64,000 nt of DNA from Cercis canadensis (lineage: Eukaryota > Streptophyta > Magnoliopsida > Fabales > Fabaceae): the NCBI GenBank assembly GCA_003255065.1, contig QAOA01000188.1, forward strand, positions 258,602 through 322,601, read 5' to 3'. Both the position numbers and the translations under genes were made by a program. Of this stretch, positions 11,811 through 22,807 are shown piece by piece. Within the stretch, counting starts at the first letter, position 1; each line of letters starts with the position of its first letter. The notes beneath the pieces were generated by a model. That model saw nothing but the letters and a program-made list of their open reading frames with translations. It was not told the origin of the DNA and ran no database searches.

Positions 11811-12964
11811 ATGAAGATTGACTAGGAGATTTGGTGTCTGATATCCTCTCAAAGTTGTCAGTGAAATCTCTTATGCGTTTTAAATGTGTTCACAAATCTT
11901 GGTGCCATTTTATCACAAATCCTAACTTTATCTTGAAGTACCTTGTCTCCTTTAACCAAATCAACACAAAAAATGATATTGCCCTCCTTGTTAGTCATAG
12001 CACCCCTTTGCTTCCCGGTTAGATCATCAGAGTACTTGTTTCTAAGCTCTCTTTCAACCAAGCAACAAACAGTTCATCTGTAAGTATTCTCGATACAATT
12101 ATCAGCCAGAATCCAATTTCCGAAGTAGAAATCTTTGGTCCTTGTAATGGCTTATATTTTATTTGTACCTATCCCTTCAATTTATTAGTCAACCCTTCCA
12201 TGAGAGAATCCAGACTTGTACCTCATAACCACTTTGAAGCAAAGAGCATATACTTGGCTGGGTTTGGCTTTGATACCAAAACTAATGATTACAAAATAGT
12301 TATGCTCTCTCATTCTGAGCCTTGGCAAGCTCAGTTATACTCATTGAGTTGTAATTGTTGGAGAGAAGTGGATTGCACCGTTCCATCTTCTATTTCCATT
12401 TTAGGAGAATCTGGTCGTATTGACCCTTTTATTCATGGAGCATTTCACTGGAGCGCTTATGATGATGGTGGCATGGTAATTCTGGCATTTGACATGGTTG
12501 CTGAAATTTTTCGGATTATGAGGTTTGTAAGTTCGCCAAGAGAATTTGATGGCCACATAGCTGAAGCATTTGCTGGCCATATTGTTAAGTTTAAAGAATC
12601 CCCTGCTATGATTGTTTGTCCTTTTTATGGGCGAGAGAAATGCTTGGATTTGTGGGTAATGCAAGAGTATGGCAACGAAGGATCTTGGACCAAGCACTTA
12701 ACTATTGGACCCCTTGTGGGAATGGAAATGCCATTAGGATTTTGGAAACATGATCAGTTCCTTATGGAAGATAGCAATGGAAGAATTGTGTTATATGATC
12801 TCCAAACCCAAGAGATTAAACCTCTTGGAAATATTATTGGTGTTTATCATTATTTGAAGGTTGCAATCTCCGTGGAGAGCATAGTTTCATTAAGAAAAGA
12901 TGAAGAACATGATCAAGAAGGAGTGTCTTTTTCGGAAATGGTTCATTATCCTCTATTTGATTAA
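11811..12964 (+). pseudogene. F-box protein with FBA domain (SLF/CPR1-like), disrupted
   Basis: FBA-type F-box proteins act as substrate adaptors of SCF (Skp1-Cullin-F-box) ubiquitin ligases. One frame from 11,822 to 12,964 covers about 380 codons, the usual length. It starts with the F-box (DLVSDILSKLSVKSLMRFKC, then HKSWCHFITNP) and continues through GPCNGLYFI, the FBA signature GFGFDTKTNDYKIV, YSLSCNCWREV, HGAFHW, LDLWVMQEYG and a final ESIVSL. Two defects are visible. A TAG at 12,020-12,022 follows PLLPG, with clear homology resuming directly after it in the same frame. There is also no in-frame ATG: the expected start, ATG at 11,811, is in another frame and meets a stop at 11,823. Single-base assembly errors could explain both. 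The C-terminal half resembles S-locus F-box-like proteins of the SLFL type, but many non-S-locus FBA proteins look similar. It lies 3.9 kb from, and divergent to, the RNase T2-like gene. Confidence 0.85.
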
Positions 12965-13912
12965 TTGCAATTCAGATAAAGAAATTCCGTATGTGTTTTC
13001 TACCTTGGATGGGGGACAGGGGTTTAACTATGTGTTATTGTAGTCTATTCTTTTTTTCCCAGCTTCTTTTTGTTACAATGTTATTTACATTTTTCTCATC
13101 TTGATAGATTGCAGTTCGTTTTTAATAGTTGTATTTTGGTTAATGTTATGGGCTACTGTAATCATGCTTGTGGTCAGCATCTACTTGTTCTGCTCTAATA
13201 TGATGCCATTGAATTCTTTAGCTAACAATTTTGGACCTTTTTCGAGCAAAAACAAATGGCTGAAAATAACCTAGATCTAACAAGAAATGGATGAAGCTAA
13301 TTATTAATGCCATTCCATCAAAACAGAAGCAGGTAAAAGGCCTTTAATAGCCCAAAACTTCAATTTATTCTTTTTTTTTTTCTTGCTGCAAGAGTGCAAT
13401 GTCATACTCACGATAATGTATGGTGTCTCCCCTTCAAGACCAAAACATTTTCAAACTCTAAATTTAACTAGATAGCCGAAACAACTTTCTTCCTTTGCAC
13501 ACAAGGCTATACAAATTTGGAATCCATAAACTATCATGACTCTCAAATGACTTCAGAAATTGGGATAGAGATAGTGGTTAATTAAGATTATGTCTTGGTC
13601 ATGACCATTTAGAAGGGTAACTTTTTTCAGCGTCAGAGATGTAGGAGACATCTTTGTGACTTTTGGTGACCAAAAGCTCAAATACTTTGTTTATCAGCTA
13701 GAAAAGGTCATGAGTGAACAACTTGTCCAACTTCACTACCTGAAAAGAATTGAGAATTAGATTATGGGTTTCATAGATTTGAAAATTAATTTTGGAGAAA
13801 GAAAAAAACAAACATGAGAATTAGATTAATGGTTCACTGTTCTGTAACTTTTTGATTAATTTTTGTCATTTATATGCAGGAGATACAAGAGAAATTTAAA
13901 AATTTAACATTT
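12965..13912. other. 3' flank of the F-box gene, intergenic
   Basis: AT-rich sequence without recognised coding or repeat content beyond short poly-T tracts. It probably includes the 3' UTR of the F-box gene. No polyadenylation signal was called with confidence. Confidence 0.5.
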
Positions 13913-14051
13913 TAGCCTTTGCTGCTTGATGTTTTGTCTTTTAATTACGGTGTTTTGAACTTTTTAGCCCTTGCTGATAGCAAGGGATAAACATTGAATC
14001 TCTAGAAACGCATTGTGGTATACAATAAAAAAGAAAAATCAGCAAAGGCTA
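13913..14051. mobile_element. Small inverted-terminal element at the border of copy 2
   Basis: TAGCCTTTGCTG (13,913-13,924) and its reverse complement CAGCAAAGGCTA (14,040-14,051) delimit 139 bp. Internally, 13,985-14,020 is an inverted copy of sequence just to its right and of positions 1-40. This is a MITE or local foldback at the edge of the duplicated segment. No clear target duplication was seen. Confidence 0.4.
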
Positions 14052-14494
14052 GAGATTGGATGTTTATCCCTTGCTGTAAGAGATTGAATATAAAGTGAAT
14101 ATTTTTATGCTTATAATCTTTGCAAGTGATTTTGAATGTTTGGAACACTGAGAATACCACTTTCAATTCTTTGATGTTCTCCCAATATGAATATGATGCT
14201 AATGGCCAATTAGACGAAGTGGTTTAAGGATCTCAATTGGTGGTCTGCATACTGTTATATGATAGTATTCATATTTTGTTGGATCAAATAAGGCTTGAAA
14301 TGTATTCTGATGTTGTCTATTTCACATCCTGGCATCATATATTTTCTTACTTATGTGTTTCTTTTAAATTTAGCATGATTATTGGAAAATTAGGTTCAGC
14401 AGTTCTCTTATTTTTCTTTTATACAACAATATAAAGAGACCTGGCTTTTGAGTTTGCGGGTGAATATTTGTTTCTATTTTGCATTTATTTATCA

Positions 14495-15042
14495 GCTTAA
14501 TTGCAATTTTGGTCTTCCTATTTTAATAACTTGAAATTTTTTATCCCTCTTGTTTGGAAATGAACAATTTAGTCCATTTATATTCATAAAATGTGTAATT
14601 TTGGTCATTTTGTCTTTGAGCCAAAATTTCCTATGTCTAGTTCAAGGTGTAAAGTTTTCTGATTTATAAACTCACTGTTTAGACTAAAGCGCCATGTCTT
14701 GTAAATCTCTTTACAAAATATTAGCTCAATCTAATGGTAAATGAATCTAAATCTCTGATTAGATGAAAATTGTTAGTTTTGGTATTTTGTACTGAGTCTC
14801 ACCATTGTGTTGAGCTAAAATTTTGTGAGTGGGATTGCAAGACATAGCTCTTCAATCATAATGGTAAGATTGTGAATCAGAGAATTTTACACTTTGAACT
14901 ACACTTGAGAAATTTTAACTCAAAGACAAAATGACTAAATTACATATTTTATGAATATAAAGGGACTAAATTGTTCATTTTAAAACAAAAGAGACTAAAA
15001 AGTTAAGGTTGTTAAAATAGTATGACTAAAATTGCAATTAAA
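14495..15042. mobile_element. Long-inverted-repeat (foldback) MITE, about 548 bp
   Basis: The ends are inverted (left TTAATTGCAATTTTGGTC, right GACTAAAATTGCAATTAA). The pairing continues inward for much of the element: the arm at about 14,638-14,670 pairs with about 14,875-14,910. Copy 1 (near 445-460) has an empty site with a single TTATTT-like target that appears on both sides here. No coding capacity. Confidence 0.75.
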
Positions 15043-15130
15043 CCTTATTTCTTCTAAGTATTAAAGAGCTAATCATGAGCTTAATATTCCTTATTTCGTT
15101 TAATTATCCAGTGCTAAGTGGTGTTCTGAT

Positions 15131-15439
15131 TGTCAATCCTATAGACAAAGCACCAAATTAGTGCCATAAGTTGATGTGGTAGGCAATTTGAAATTGGTTA
15201 GATAGTTAGATAGATGCCAGCTGAGTAAGATAACTACCATGACAGCTGTAATTCAGTTATACTAGTCTCTAGCTTATCTATATAATGTAAGATTCTGATC
15301 TGAATGGATTAACGAATCATTTCATCAACTCTGACTTTATTCTTTCTAAACTTTCTTCTCTCTAGTTTCTGGTTTACTTGCTTTCTGCAGAATTCTCTTC
15401 TTCTTATTCTTGCATTTATCTCTTCTGCTAAACTCAATA
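15131..15439 (+). mobile_element. Solo-LTR-like insertion, 309 bp
   Basis: Starts TGTCAATCC and is flanked on both sides by CTGAT (15,126-15,130 and 15,440-15,444). Absent from copy 1 (near 535-550). Contains a TATATAA-like promoter and a pyrimidine-rich 3' part, as in short copia LTRs. The right end reads ATA rather than CA, so the terminus is mutated or off by a few bases. Confidence 0.6.
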
Positions 15440-15888
15440 CTGATATTTCATTATTAGCTTAGAGTATACAAGTTAAGTGAGTTGCTCAGGCATTTGAATG
15501 TTATTTTATTTCCTTTTGGATATTGTGCCATGAATCAGTAATTACTCTCAACACAGATTTCTTGCATGTATGGTTTGCCAAACATTATGAATGTTGTATG
15601 TTTTGACAATTCTGGGTATTATGATAAGTCATTTTTTATAGTAACAATTCTTTCTAGATATCTAAACTAAGCATGTTAATTACATTTCAATGTGATTATT
15701 TTAGCATTGGTGTAAAGTTTCCCTGCCATTTTCTTAATACATCTCTATTATGTTCTTTTTCTGGGATTCTCCCTTAGTGAAGTGAATAGCTCAATGTTTT
15801 GGTAATTTTTCTAATTGATCATCACATAGACAGATTAAGCAATATGATTTTAAACATAAGTAGCTTAATTTTTTTTTTTTTTTATATT

Positions 15889-16094
15889 TTTTAGAATTAG
15901 TTGTAATTAGTTAGTTTGACTAATTAGTTAGTTGTTGACTTTCCTAATTTACTTACTCTGTTACAACAGCTTTCCTAGAATAGCTATATATAGTTTCAGC
16001 TAACCTATTGTACAGTAACTTGAATCATTCAATGAGAATATCTTTCTCTTCCATTCTTTCTGCTTTCTTCTCCTTCTGCAGTAACTTAATATGG
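15889..16094 (+). mobile_element. Copia element: left LTR
   Basis: About 205 bp, more than 90% similar by eye to 41,214-41,412. It is followed by TGGTATCAGAGC at 16,092-16,103, the classic copia primer-binding site complementary to the 3' end of initiator methionine tRNA. This defines the outer left end of the nest inserted in host copy 2. Confidence 0.75.
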
Positions 16095-16114
16095 TATCAG
16101 AGCTTATAACCTTT

Positions 16115-17040
16115 CATTCCTAGAGGATAACCAAGGAAAATGCAAGTGTGAGCTTGAGGTTGAAACTTGGACCTATGAGCAACAAGGTAGAAGCAAAAGC
16201 AAGGCATTCAAATACCCTAAAACTAGAATAATAAGGAGCAGACTTATGAAGTACCTCAAAAGGAGTGTGATGTTGAAGTAATGGAGTGATAGTTCTATTG
16301 ATCAGAAAAGTGGCAATTAAGACACAGTCACTCCAAAAGGCCATTGGAACTCTGGATTGGAAGAAAAGGGCCTTGGCTACATTGAGAAGATGCTGGTGTT
16401 TATGTTTCACAACTGAATTCTGATATTGTCTTTCAACATAAGAGAACTGATGTAAAACTCCTTGTTCATTGAAAAAATCCTTAAACAAAAACTCAGGAGC
16501 ATTGTAAGACCTAAATTGTTTAATCTTGGCATTAAACTAAGTGAGAAACATACGGAAAAACTTAGGAATAACATAAACCACTTCACTCTTGTGTTTGAGC
16601 AAGAAAATCCAAGTAAACCGAGTGCAATCATCTACCAATGTAAGAAAAAATTTGTGACCAATATAGGAAAATTCCTTGTAAGGACCCCATATGTTACAAT
16701 GGATTAAGTCAAAAGGACATTGATACATGTTATTATGAGATTCAAAAGACAAATGTCTTTGTTTAGCATGGGGACAAACATAACAGGATTGAGCTTTATT
16801 TAAACTAGTAACATACACTGTAAATGTCTCTTTAAATTGTCTAATCTTTCAAAGGAAATGTAGCCAATTCTTCTATAACAAACATGAAAGGAAACATGGT
16901 TAACAAAGGAATTAGAGACAGAATCTAAGCAATTCTTATTGAGAATATAAAGTTCTTCATGCTTGTCACCCTTGCCAATCATCTTCTTGTTGCTGGTTTC
17001 CTGAATAACAAAGTAAGCAGGAAAAAAGCTCACTGTAAGG
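16115..17040 (-). pseudogene. Copia GAG-pre-integrase and integrase, inverted and inactive
   Basis: The minus strand encodes pre-integrase sequence (FFPAYFVIQ, KKMIGKGDKHEELYILN) followed by the zinc motif region (SCYVCPHAKQRHLSF) and integrase core (VDDCTRFTW). The second catalytic Asp is changed (RSYNAPEF where SDNAPE is usual). The third acidic residue is also lost (NSVVKHKHQ for NGVVERKHQ). The frame is broken between 16,488 and 16,537. The fragment points against its own LTR and primer-binding site, so the copia interior was rearranged. Its sense-strand continuation lies at 40,763-40,800, across the Athila insertion. Confidence 0.85.
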
Positions 17041-18496
17041 TGATACTTGTCTTTTAGGACTATGAAAACCATGTTTTAATACTGAATTCCTACCTGCATT
17101 GTGAGCAAATCCTCATTAAACATGGTATTTAATCCATGAATTGGTGTTGGCAGGTACCAAGATGTTTAATCAGGAAAAAGGAAGAAGTTTGAAGCAATCC
17201 ATGAAGTAAATGGCAAGAAAATCAGTGTCATACAAAGTTTTCATGAGGACATGGGCAGGAACACAATTGTGTTTCCCCTGTGTCTAACATCCAGAAGTTG
17301 CTGCTCAAGCGAATGGACAAACACGACCAAGACAAAATCAGACATGGTCGTGTATGAGGTAGTGTTGATCAGGCAGAATGTACAAATATAGAACACACCC
17401 AGAGCAAGGAGACACACGGGCCATGTCTAAGGAACACAGGCTGAGACCAGAGAAGACAACGACCGTGTCTGGTCCCGTGTTCAATGAACAGGGAAGCTCC
17501 TTAAGTGACATGTCCAAGTCCAAAAATAGAACACATCCGTCTTAGAGCCGTGTTCAAGCTATTTCTGATGAGACAACCTAATTTCACAAAAGTATAAATA
17601 GGAATCTGAGGCAAGTGTTATGGAGGCCGTACTTGGGAAGAAAAGGAGGAGACGAGCTAGAGCACGAAGAGGAGCAATTGGGACTCAATCTTCATCTAGT
17701 TTTTCTTCTTCTCATCTTATGTTTAATTTCATCAATTGAATTTTATTGAATTCAGTTATGAGTAGCTAAAATTTTAGTGTTAGGGGTTTGATGTAATTCA
17801 TTTGTAATGAGGTTTCAAGACTGAATGAACTTGTTTTAGTACAATTCTTCTTGTTGAATAGAATTTACTGTTATTAATGCATTTAAATGACTGGCCTCCA
17901 TTTGAATAGTTAAAGATTCGTTTCGATGCTAGGAATGGTAATATCCAAATGTGCTATGTGAATTCTGTCCTGAGTTAAGTTAATCTAGGAATAGATAACT
18001 TAGTTTAGGTGGTCTTGAATTAATTCCCTAGAGCTTAATCACCTAGACTAGTTAATTGTGTCAAGGAATTGGACAATTCATTGGGATAGGGAGGATTGTT
18101 TCACCAAGGGATTGGGTTCAATCACATTAGGGAAAGTAAACAACAACAAAGGAATTGTAACTAGAATAATTAGTTCAATACTGATCCTAAGGTTACTTTG
18201 TCTATGAAGTAACCAAATTTGCAAGCGAATGAAATCAACCCCTAAACTTCTCATTCTTATCATCAACCTCACATTTAAATTGCTATTTAAAGTTGTTTAC
18301 ATAATCGTTTGAGTTTTGCTACTTAATTAATTATATCAGACATTTTTAGGCTGCTTTTAATCCAAAGTGTTATTTCTTCCAAATAGAACTAGTATTGGAG
18401 AAATTGGTAGTTGCTTGCGTTAATCCCTGAGGATGATACTATACTCATTTATTACTACTTGTGTGACTCGGTACACTTGCCGGAAAAAGTTCATCA
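17041..18496 (+). mobile_element. Athila element A: 5' LTR
   Basis: 1,456 bp, TGATACTTG to TTCATCA. Contains an array of ACACGG/CCGTGT half-palindromes (17,330-17,560) just upstream of a TATA box (TATAAATA, 17,593-17,600). Reverse complements of this LTR form 39,329-40,762 and 28,757-29,520, and a diverged one forms 57,894-59,462. It is followed by the primer-binding site. Confidence 0.85.
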
Positions 18497-18498
18497 AG

Positions 18499-18522
18499 TT
18501 TTTGGCGCCGTTACCAGGAATT
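18499..18522 (+). promoter_or_regulatory. Primer-binding site, element A
   Basis: TTTTTGGCGCCGTTACCAGG directly follows the LTR. The TGGCGCCGTTGCCGGGGA-type site is typical of Athila/Tat gypsy elements and is complementary to the 3' end of a tRNA, probably tRNA-Asp. Confidence 0.75.
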
Positions 18523-18663
18523 AACGGTATTTAAGCAATATTAAAAATAACCAATTAGGTCCTAATTTGGATTTTAAAGTTCTTATTAGTAAATCTAGTT
18601 CAAATATTTTATCTGTTGTTCACTTGTTTTTCTCAACTGCTTATCTTATCTTAATCTTGGTGC

Positions 18664-20338
18664 ATGCGAGGTACTCTTGATTCCAGTGCATTAGTTTTTG
18701 ATAATGAGATTGAGAGAACAACTCGAAGACTTCGCAAGCAAGCTAAAGGAGCAAGACAAGCACAACCGACAATCATGGCATAACAAAACTAGAATCCTCC
18801 GATGCAGAATAATGACAATAGAGCTGCACAAAACCCTCCACCTCGAACACTCATGGAGTATTCCATCTCAACAGCCGCAGGATATGGAGCGAGTATAATA
18901 AGACCACTTGTTCAAGCTAATAGTTTCGAACTGAAACCAGTTTTGCTTCAACTAGTACAGGACAATCAGTTCAGTGGAAGTGCACTAGAAGATCCAAATG
19001 GACATATAGCAAACTTTATGCAGATTTGTGACACGGTGAAGTTGAATGGGGTCAATGATGATGTGATTCGACTCAGACTCTTCCCATTTTCTGTGTGAGA
19101 TAAGGCTAGAAGTTGGTTGGATTCTCAACCAAGGGGCAGCATTACCACTTAGTCGGACTTGGTGAATAAATTTCTCGCTCGGTATTTCCCTCCTTCCAAA
19201 TCAACAAGGTTGAGGACTGAGATTACTTCTTTCCGTCAACAAGATGGAGAATCTTTGAGTGAAGCTTGGGAGCGGTATGATGATATACTAAGGAGATGCC
19301 CACATCATTCTTTCGATTTCTGTATCCAAGTTTAGAGTTTTTACAATAGGATGCTTCCTCACACGAAGGCAAATGTGGATCCCGCAACAAGTGGAGTTGT
19401 GAATTATAAAACTCCGGAACCAGCTTAGGAATTGTTCGAGAGGATGGCTTGCAATGACTACCAAAGTCAAGGAGAGAGATCCATAGTCAAGAGAGGCATG
19501 ATGGAAGTCGGGGCACTAGATGCACTGTTAGCTCAGAACAAGTTATTAACACAATAGGTGGCTGAGTTGTCCAATAAGTTTGAAACCGTCAATGTGAATG
19601 CAGTCAACTTTTCTCCACTAGTGTGTGATTTCTGTGTAGGGAACCATGTTAATGGAGAGTGCCCGGGCAACATGTTTGGTCCTTCAGTTTCTCAAGAACA
19701 AGTGAACTATATGGGTAATCCTCCAAAACCTCAGAATAATCCTTACGCTCCTACTTATAATCCGGGGTGGTAGAATCACCCAAATTTTTCATAGGGTAAT
19801 CAAGAAAATCAAGGGGCTTCCCACAGACCCAGTTATGTATATCAGTCACCACAACAGCCAACTCAAGGTCAAGCTTCACAATCCCAAACTAATGAGAAAA
19901 GTCATTCTTTGGAGAGTGCACTAGAGAAATTGACCACCCAAACCTCAGCTTTCATTCAAAAAACTGCAACCTTTATGGAGGAAACCAGGAGCGGGTTCAG
20001 AAATCAAGATGCATTAATTCAGAAGTTAGAAACTCAGGTGGGACAGATAGCAAGACAATTGGCAGACAGGCCTCAAGGCTCTTTACCTAGTGACATTATT
20101 CTAAATCCTAAGGAGCATGTGAAGGCCATAACTACAAGGAGTGGAAAAGTGATTGAGCCTATCCCAAGAAAAGAAACACTAGAAGAGGAAGAAGGTAAGG
20201 CAACAAGAACAAATAAGGACCAAGCATCCAGTCGTCCCACAGAGGCAAGACCTAGAAAAGAAGACGAGAAATTGACCAGACCATGTGCTTCAATACCTCC
20301 TGTCAAGGTGCCTTTTCCTCAAACGCTTAAGAAGCAAT
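18664..20338 (+). pseudogene. gag: Athila element A gag
   Basis: Capsid-nucleocapsid protein of the retrotransposon. It starts MRGTLDSSALVFD at 18,664. The capsid domain includes PNGHIANFMQICDTVKLNG, DVIRLRLFPFSV and WERYDDILRRCPHHSF. The zinc knuckle CDFCVGNHVNGEC (CX2CX3HX4C) is near 19,630-19,670. A coiled-coil/basic tail follows (ESALEKLTTQTSAF, then ATRTNKDQASSRP). Stops at 18,781, 19,096, near 19,150, 19,333 and elsewhere interrupt it, so it is not functional. The same protein is encoded in pieces on the minus strand in element B. Confidence 0.85.
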
Positions 20339-21030
20339 AGGATGAGAAGCAATTTAGCAAGTTCTTAGAGGTGTTTAAGAAATTACAGATTAACATACCT
20401 TTTGTTGAAGCACTAGAACAGATGTCATCCTATGTAAAGTTTATGAAGGATCTTCTGACCAAGAAAAGAAAAATTGGAGATGATGAGACAGTAATGTTGA
20501 CTAAAGAATGCACTCCTATTCTGTAAAGGAAATTGCCTCCAAAGCTTAAAGATCCTGGGAGTTTCTCTATTCCATCCACCATTGGAGACATCACCTTTGG
20601 GAAGGCGTTATGTGATCTAGGAGCGAGCGTGAGTCTCATGCCTCTGTCCATCTTCAAGAAGCTAGGGATTGGTTAAGCAAAACCCACTATGATTACGCTT
20701 CAACTTGCCGACCGGTCAATCAAACATCCTTACAGTCTAGTAGAAGATGTATTGGTTAAGGTTGACAAGTTTATATTTCCGATGAATTTTGTTGTTCTAG
20801 ATATAGAGGAAGATGGAGAAATTTCACTTATTTTGGGGCGGCCATTTCTAGCTACTGGAAGAGCATTGATAGATGTAGCTTATGAGACTTTGACTCTGAA
20901 AGTTCAAGATGAGGTGATCTTCAATGTGTTCAATGCAATGCAACACCCTATGGAGAAAGAAGAATGTTTCTGCCTGGACATTTTGGACTCTATCATTACT
21001 AGCACGTTCAGGAAGAATCTGTCCTCTTGA
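20339..21030 (+). pseudogene. Athila element A protease region
   Basis: Retropepsin-type aspartic protease at the start of pol. It reads QMSSYVKFMKDLLTKKRK, then the catalytic ALCDLGASVSLMPLS (Asp of D-L-G-A-S kept) near 20,605-20,645, then ILGRPFLATGRALIDV. In-frame stops occur at 20,524 and 20,674. The matching region in B (30,753-29,902, minus) is open throughout but has DQGAS at the active site. Confidence 0.8.
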
Positions 21031-22410
21031 AAGAGTTTTGGTGTATGCGGTAACCATGTCTAATTTTGTAAGAGATTCAGCATGCACAGAACATGTAGCA
21101 TTGTTGGATGCTCTGCCATCATATTCGATTTCCTTACCACCAAAAATAGTAGACTTGCAAAAGGATGTGCATAAAGAGCAGTCTCCAAAACTTGAGCTCA
21201 AACCTCTACCTGTGACTTTGAAGTATGCCTTCCTTGGTGAGAACAATTCCTTTCCTGTGATTATTAATTCTGAATTAACTAAGGTTGAGGAGGAGAAACT
21301 GTTGCGGGTGTTGAGGGAGCATAAAAGCGACATTGGATGGTCGATTACTGATTTAAAAGGCATCAGTCCTTCTATTTGCATGCACAAGATCCTCATGGAA
21401 GAGAACCATAAAGCAGTCATACAACCCCAAAGGAGATTGAATCCGATCATGAAGGAAGTAGTATGAAAGGAAGTGGTAAAACTCCTAGATGCCAGTGTTA
21501 TTTACCCCATCTCGGATAGTTTATGGGTGAGCCCAGTTCAGGTAGTGCCAAAGAAAGGGGGAACAACAGTGGTGATGAATGAAAAAAATGAATTAATTCC
21601 CACTAGAATGGTCATGGGATGGCGCGTGTGTATTAACTACAGAAAACTCAATTATGCCACGAGAAAGGACCACTTCCCTCTCCTATTTATAGATCAAATG
21701 CTGGAACGCCTAGCTGGTTATGAGCATTACTGCTTTCTGGATAGGTAGTCGGATTACAACCAGATTGCCATAGCTCCGAAGGATCAAGAAAAGACTGTCT
21801 TCACTTGCCTCTATGGAGTTTATGCATACAAAAGGATGTCATTCGGATTGTGCAATGCGCCAGCCACTTTTCAAAGGTGTATGCTTTCCATATTCTTTGA
21901 CATGAATGAAAAATTTATAGAGATTTTTATGGATGACATTTCTGTTTTTGGCTTTTATTTTGATATATGCTTACATAATCTGTCCTTAGTGTTAAAGAGA
22001 TGCCAAGACACTAATTTGGTTTTAAACTGGGAAAAGTGTCATTTCATGGTAAGAGAGGAGATTGTTTTAGGATATAAAATTTCTTCAAAAGGGATAGAAG
22101 TAGATAGGGCTAAAATAGAGGTGATTGAAAAATTACCCCCTCCTACCAATGTCAAAGGGGTGCATAGCTTTTTAGGATATACTGGTTTCTATAGAAGATT
22201 CATCCAAGATTTTTCAAAAACTGCTAAACCCCTATGTAACCTCCTTGTTAAAGATGAAACTTTTGTTTTGAATAATGAATATCTGTTAGCCTTTAATACA
22301 TTGAAGCAAAAGTTGACCACTGCCCATGTTGTGATCCCACTTGATTGGGACTTACCTTTTGAATTCATGTGTGATGCTAATGATATAGCTATCGGTGCTG
22401 TATTGGGGTA
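21031..22410 (+). pseudogene. Athila element A reverse transcriptase
   Basis: Reverse transcriptase copies element RNA to cDNA. Landmarks: ELTKVEEEKLLRVLREHKSD linker, WVSPVQVVPKKGGTTVV, WRVCINYRKLNYATRKDHFP, FLDR*SDYNQIAIAPKDQEK (stop near 21,747), RMSFGLCNAPATFQRCM, and the catalytic box FMDDISVFG in place of the usual YxDD. The thumb/connection region follows (FLGYTGFYRRFIQDFSK). Stops at about 21,464, 21,747 and 22,409 show the element is dead, although long stretches remain open, so it is fairly young. Confidence 0.85.
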
Positions 22411-22807
22411 GAGAAAAAATAAGTTATTGCATGCAATATATTATGTAAGTCATGTGCTTGATTCTGCTCAACGTAACTATGCTACTACTGAAAAAGAGTT
22501 GTTAGCTATTGTTTTTGCTTTTGATAAATTCCGCTCTTATTTAGTAGGTGCCAAGGTTATTGTATATACTGATCATGCAGCTCTTAGGTATCTTTTTGCC
22601 AAACAGGACTCCAAGCCCAGGCTCATCCGTTGGATATTGCTGTTGCAAGAATTTGATCTTGAAATCAAGGACAAGAAAGACATGGACAATGTGGTAGCTG
22701 ACTACCTGTTTAGAATTGAGCAACAAGAGAAAAGCCAAGCTCCACCCCTTCCCATTAATGAGGAGTTCCCAGATGAGCAGCTCTTTGTAGTGCACAGCCT
22801 GCCCTAG
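22411..22807 (+). pseudogene. Athila element A RNase H
   Basis: RNase H domain degrading the RNA of the RNA-DNA hybrid. It follows the RT frame after a stop. Readable motifs are [49 protein letters not shown] and [20 protein letters not shown], typical of gypsy RNase H. It ends in [10 protein letters not shown], where the family consensus has ADHLSRLE, followed by a linker and stop near 22,805. Confidence 0.85.

Larger units (their letters stand above)
14041..15885 (+). repeat. Host segmental duplication, copy 2, left part
   Basis: Direct repeat of 1 to about 1500, interrupted by a foldback element (14,495-15,042) and a 309-bp LTR-like insertion (15,131-15,439), and cut off by the copia element near 15,885. 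Copy 1 supplies the uninterrupted sequence around each insertion. Confidence 0.8.

Noticed and set aside
20848-21450. 200-codon minus-strand frame in element A
   Set aside because: Shadow of the protease-RT linker coding strand.
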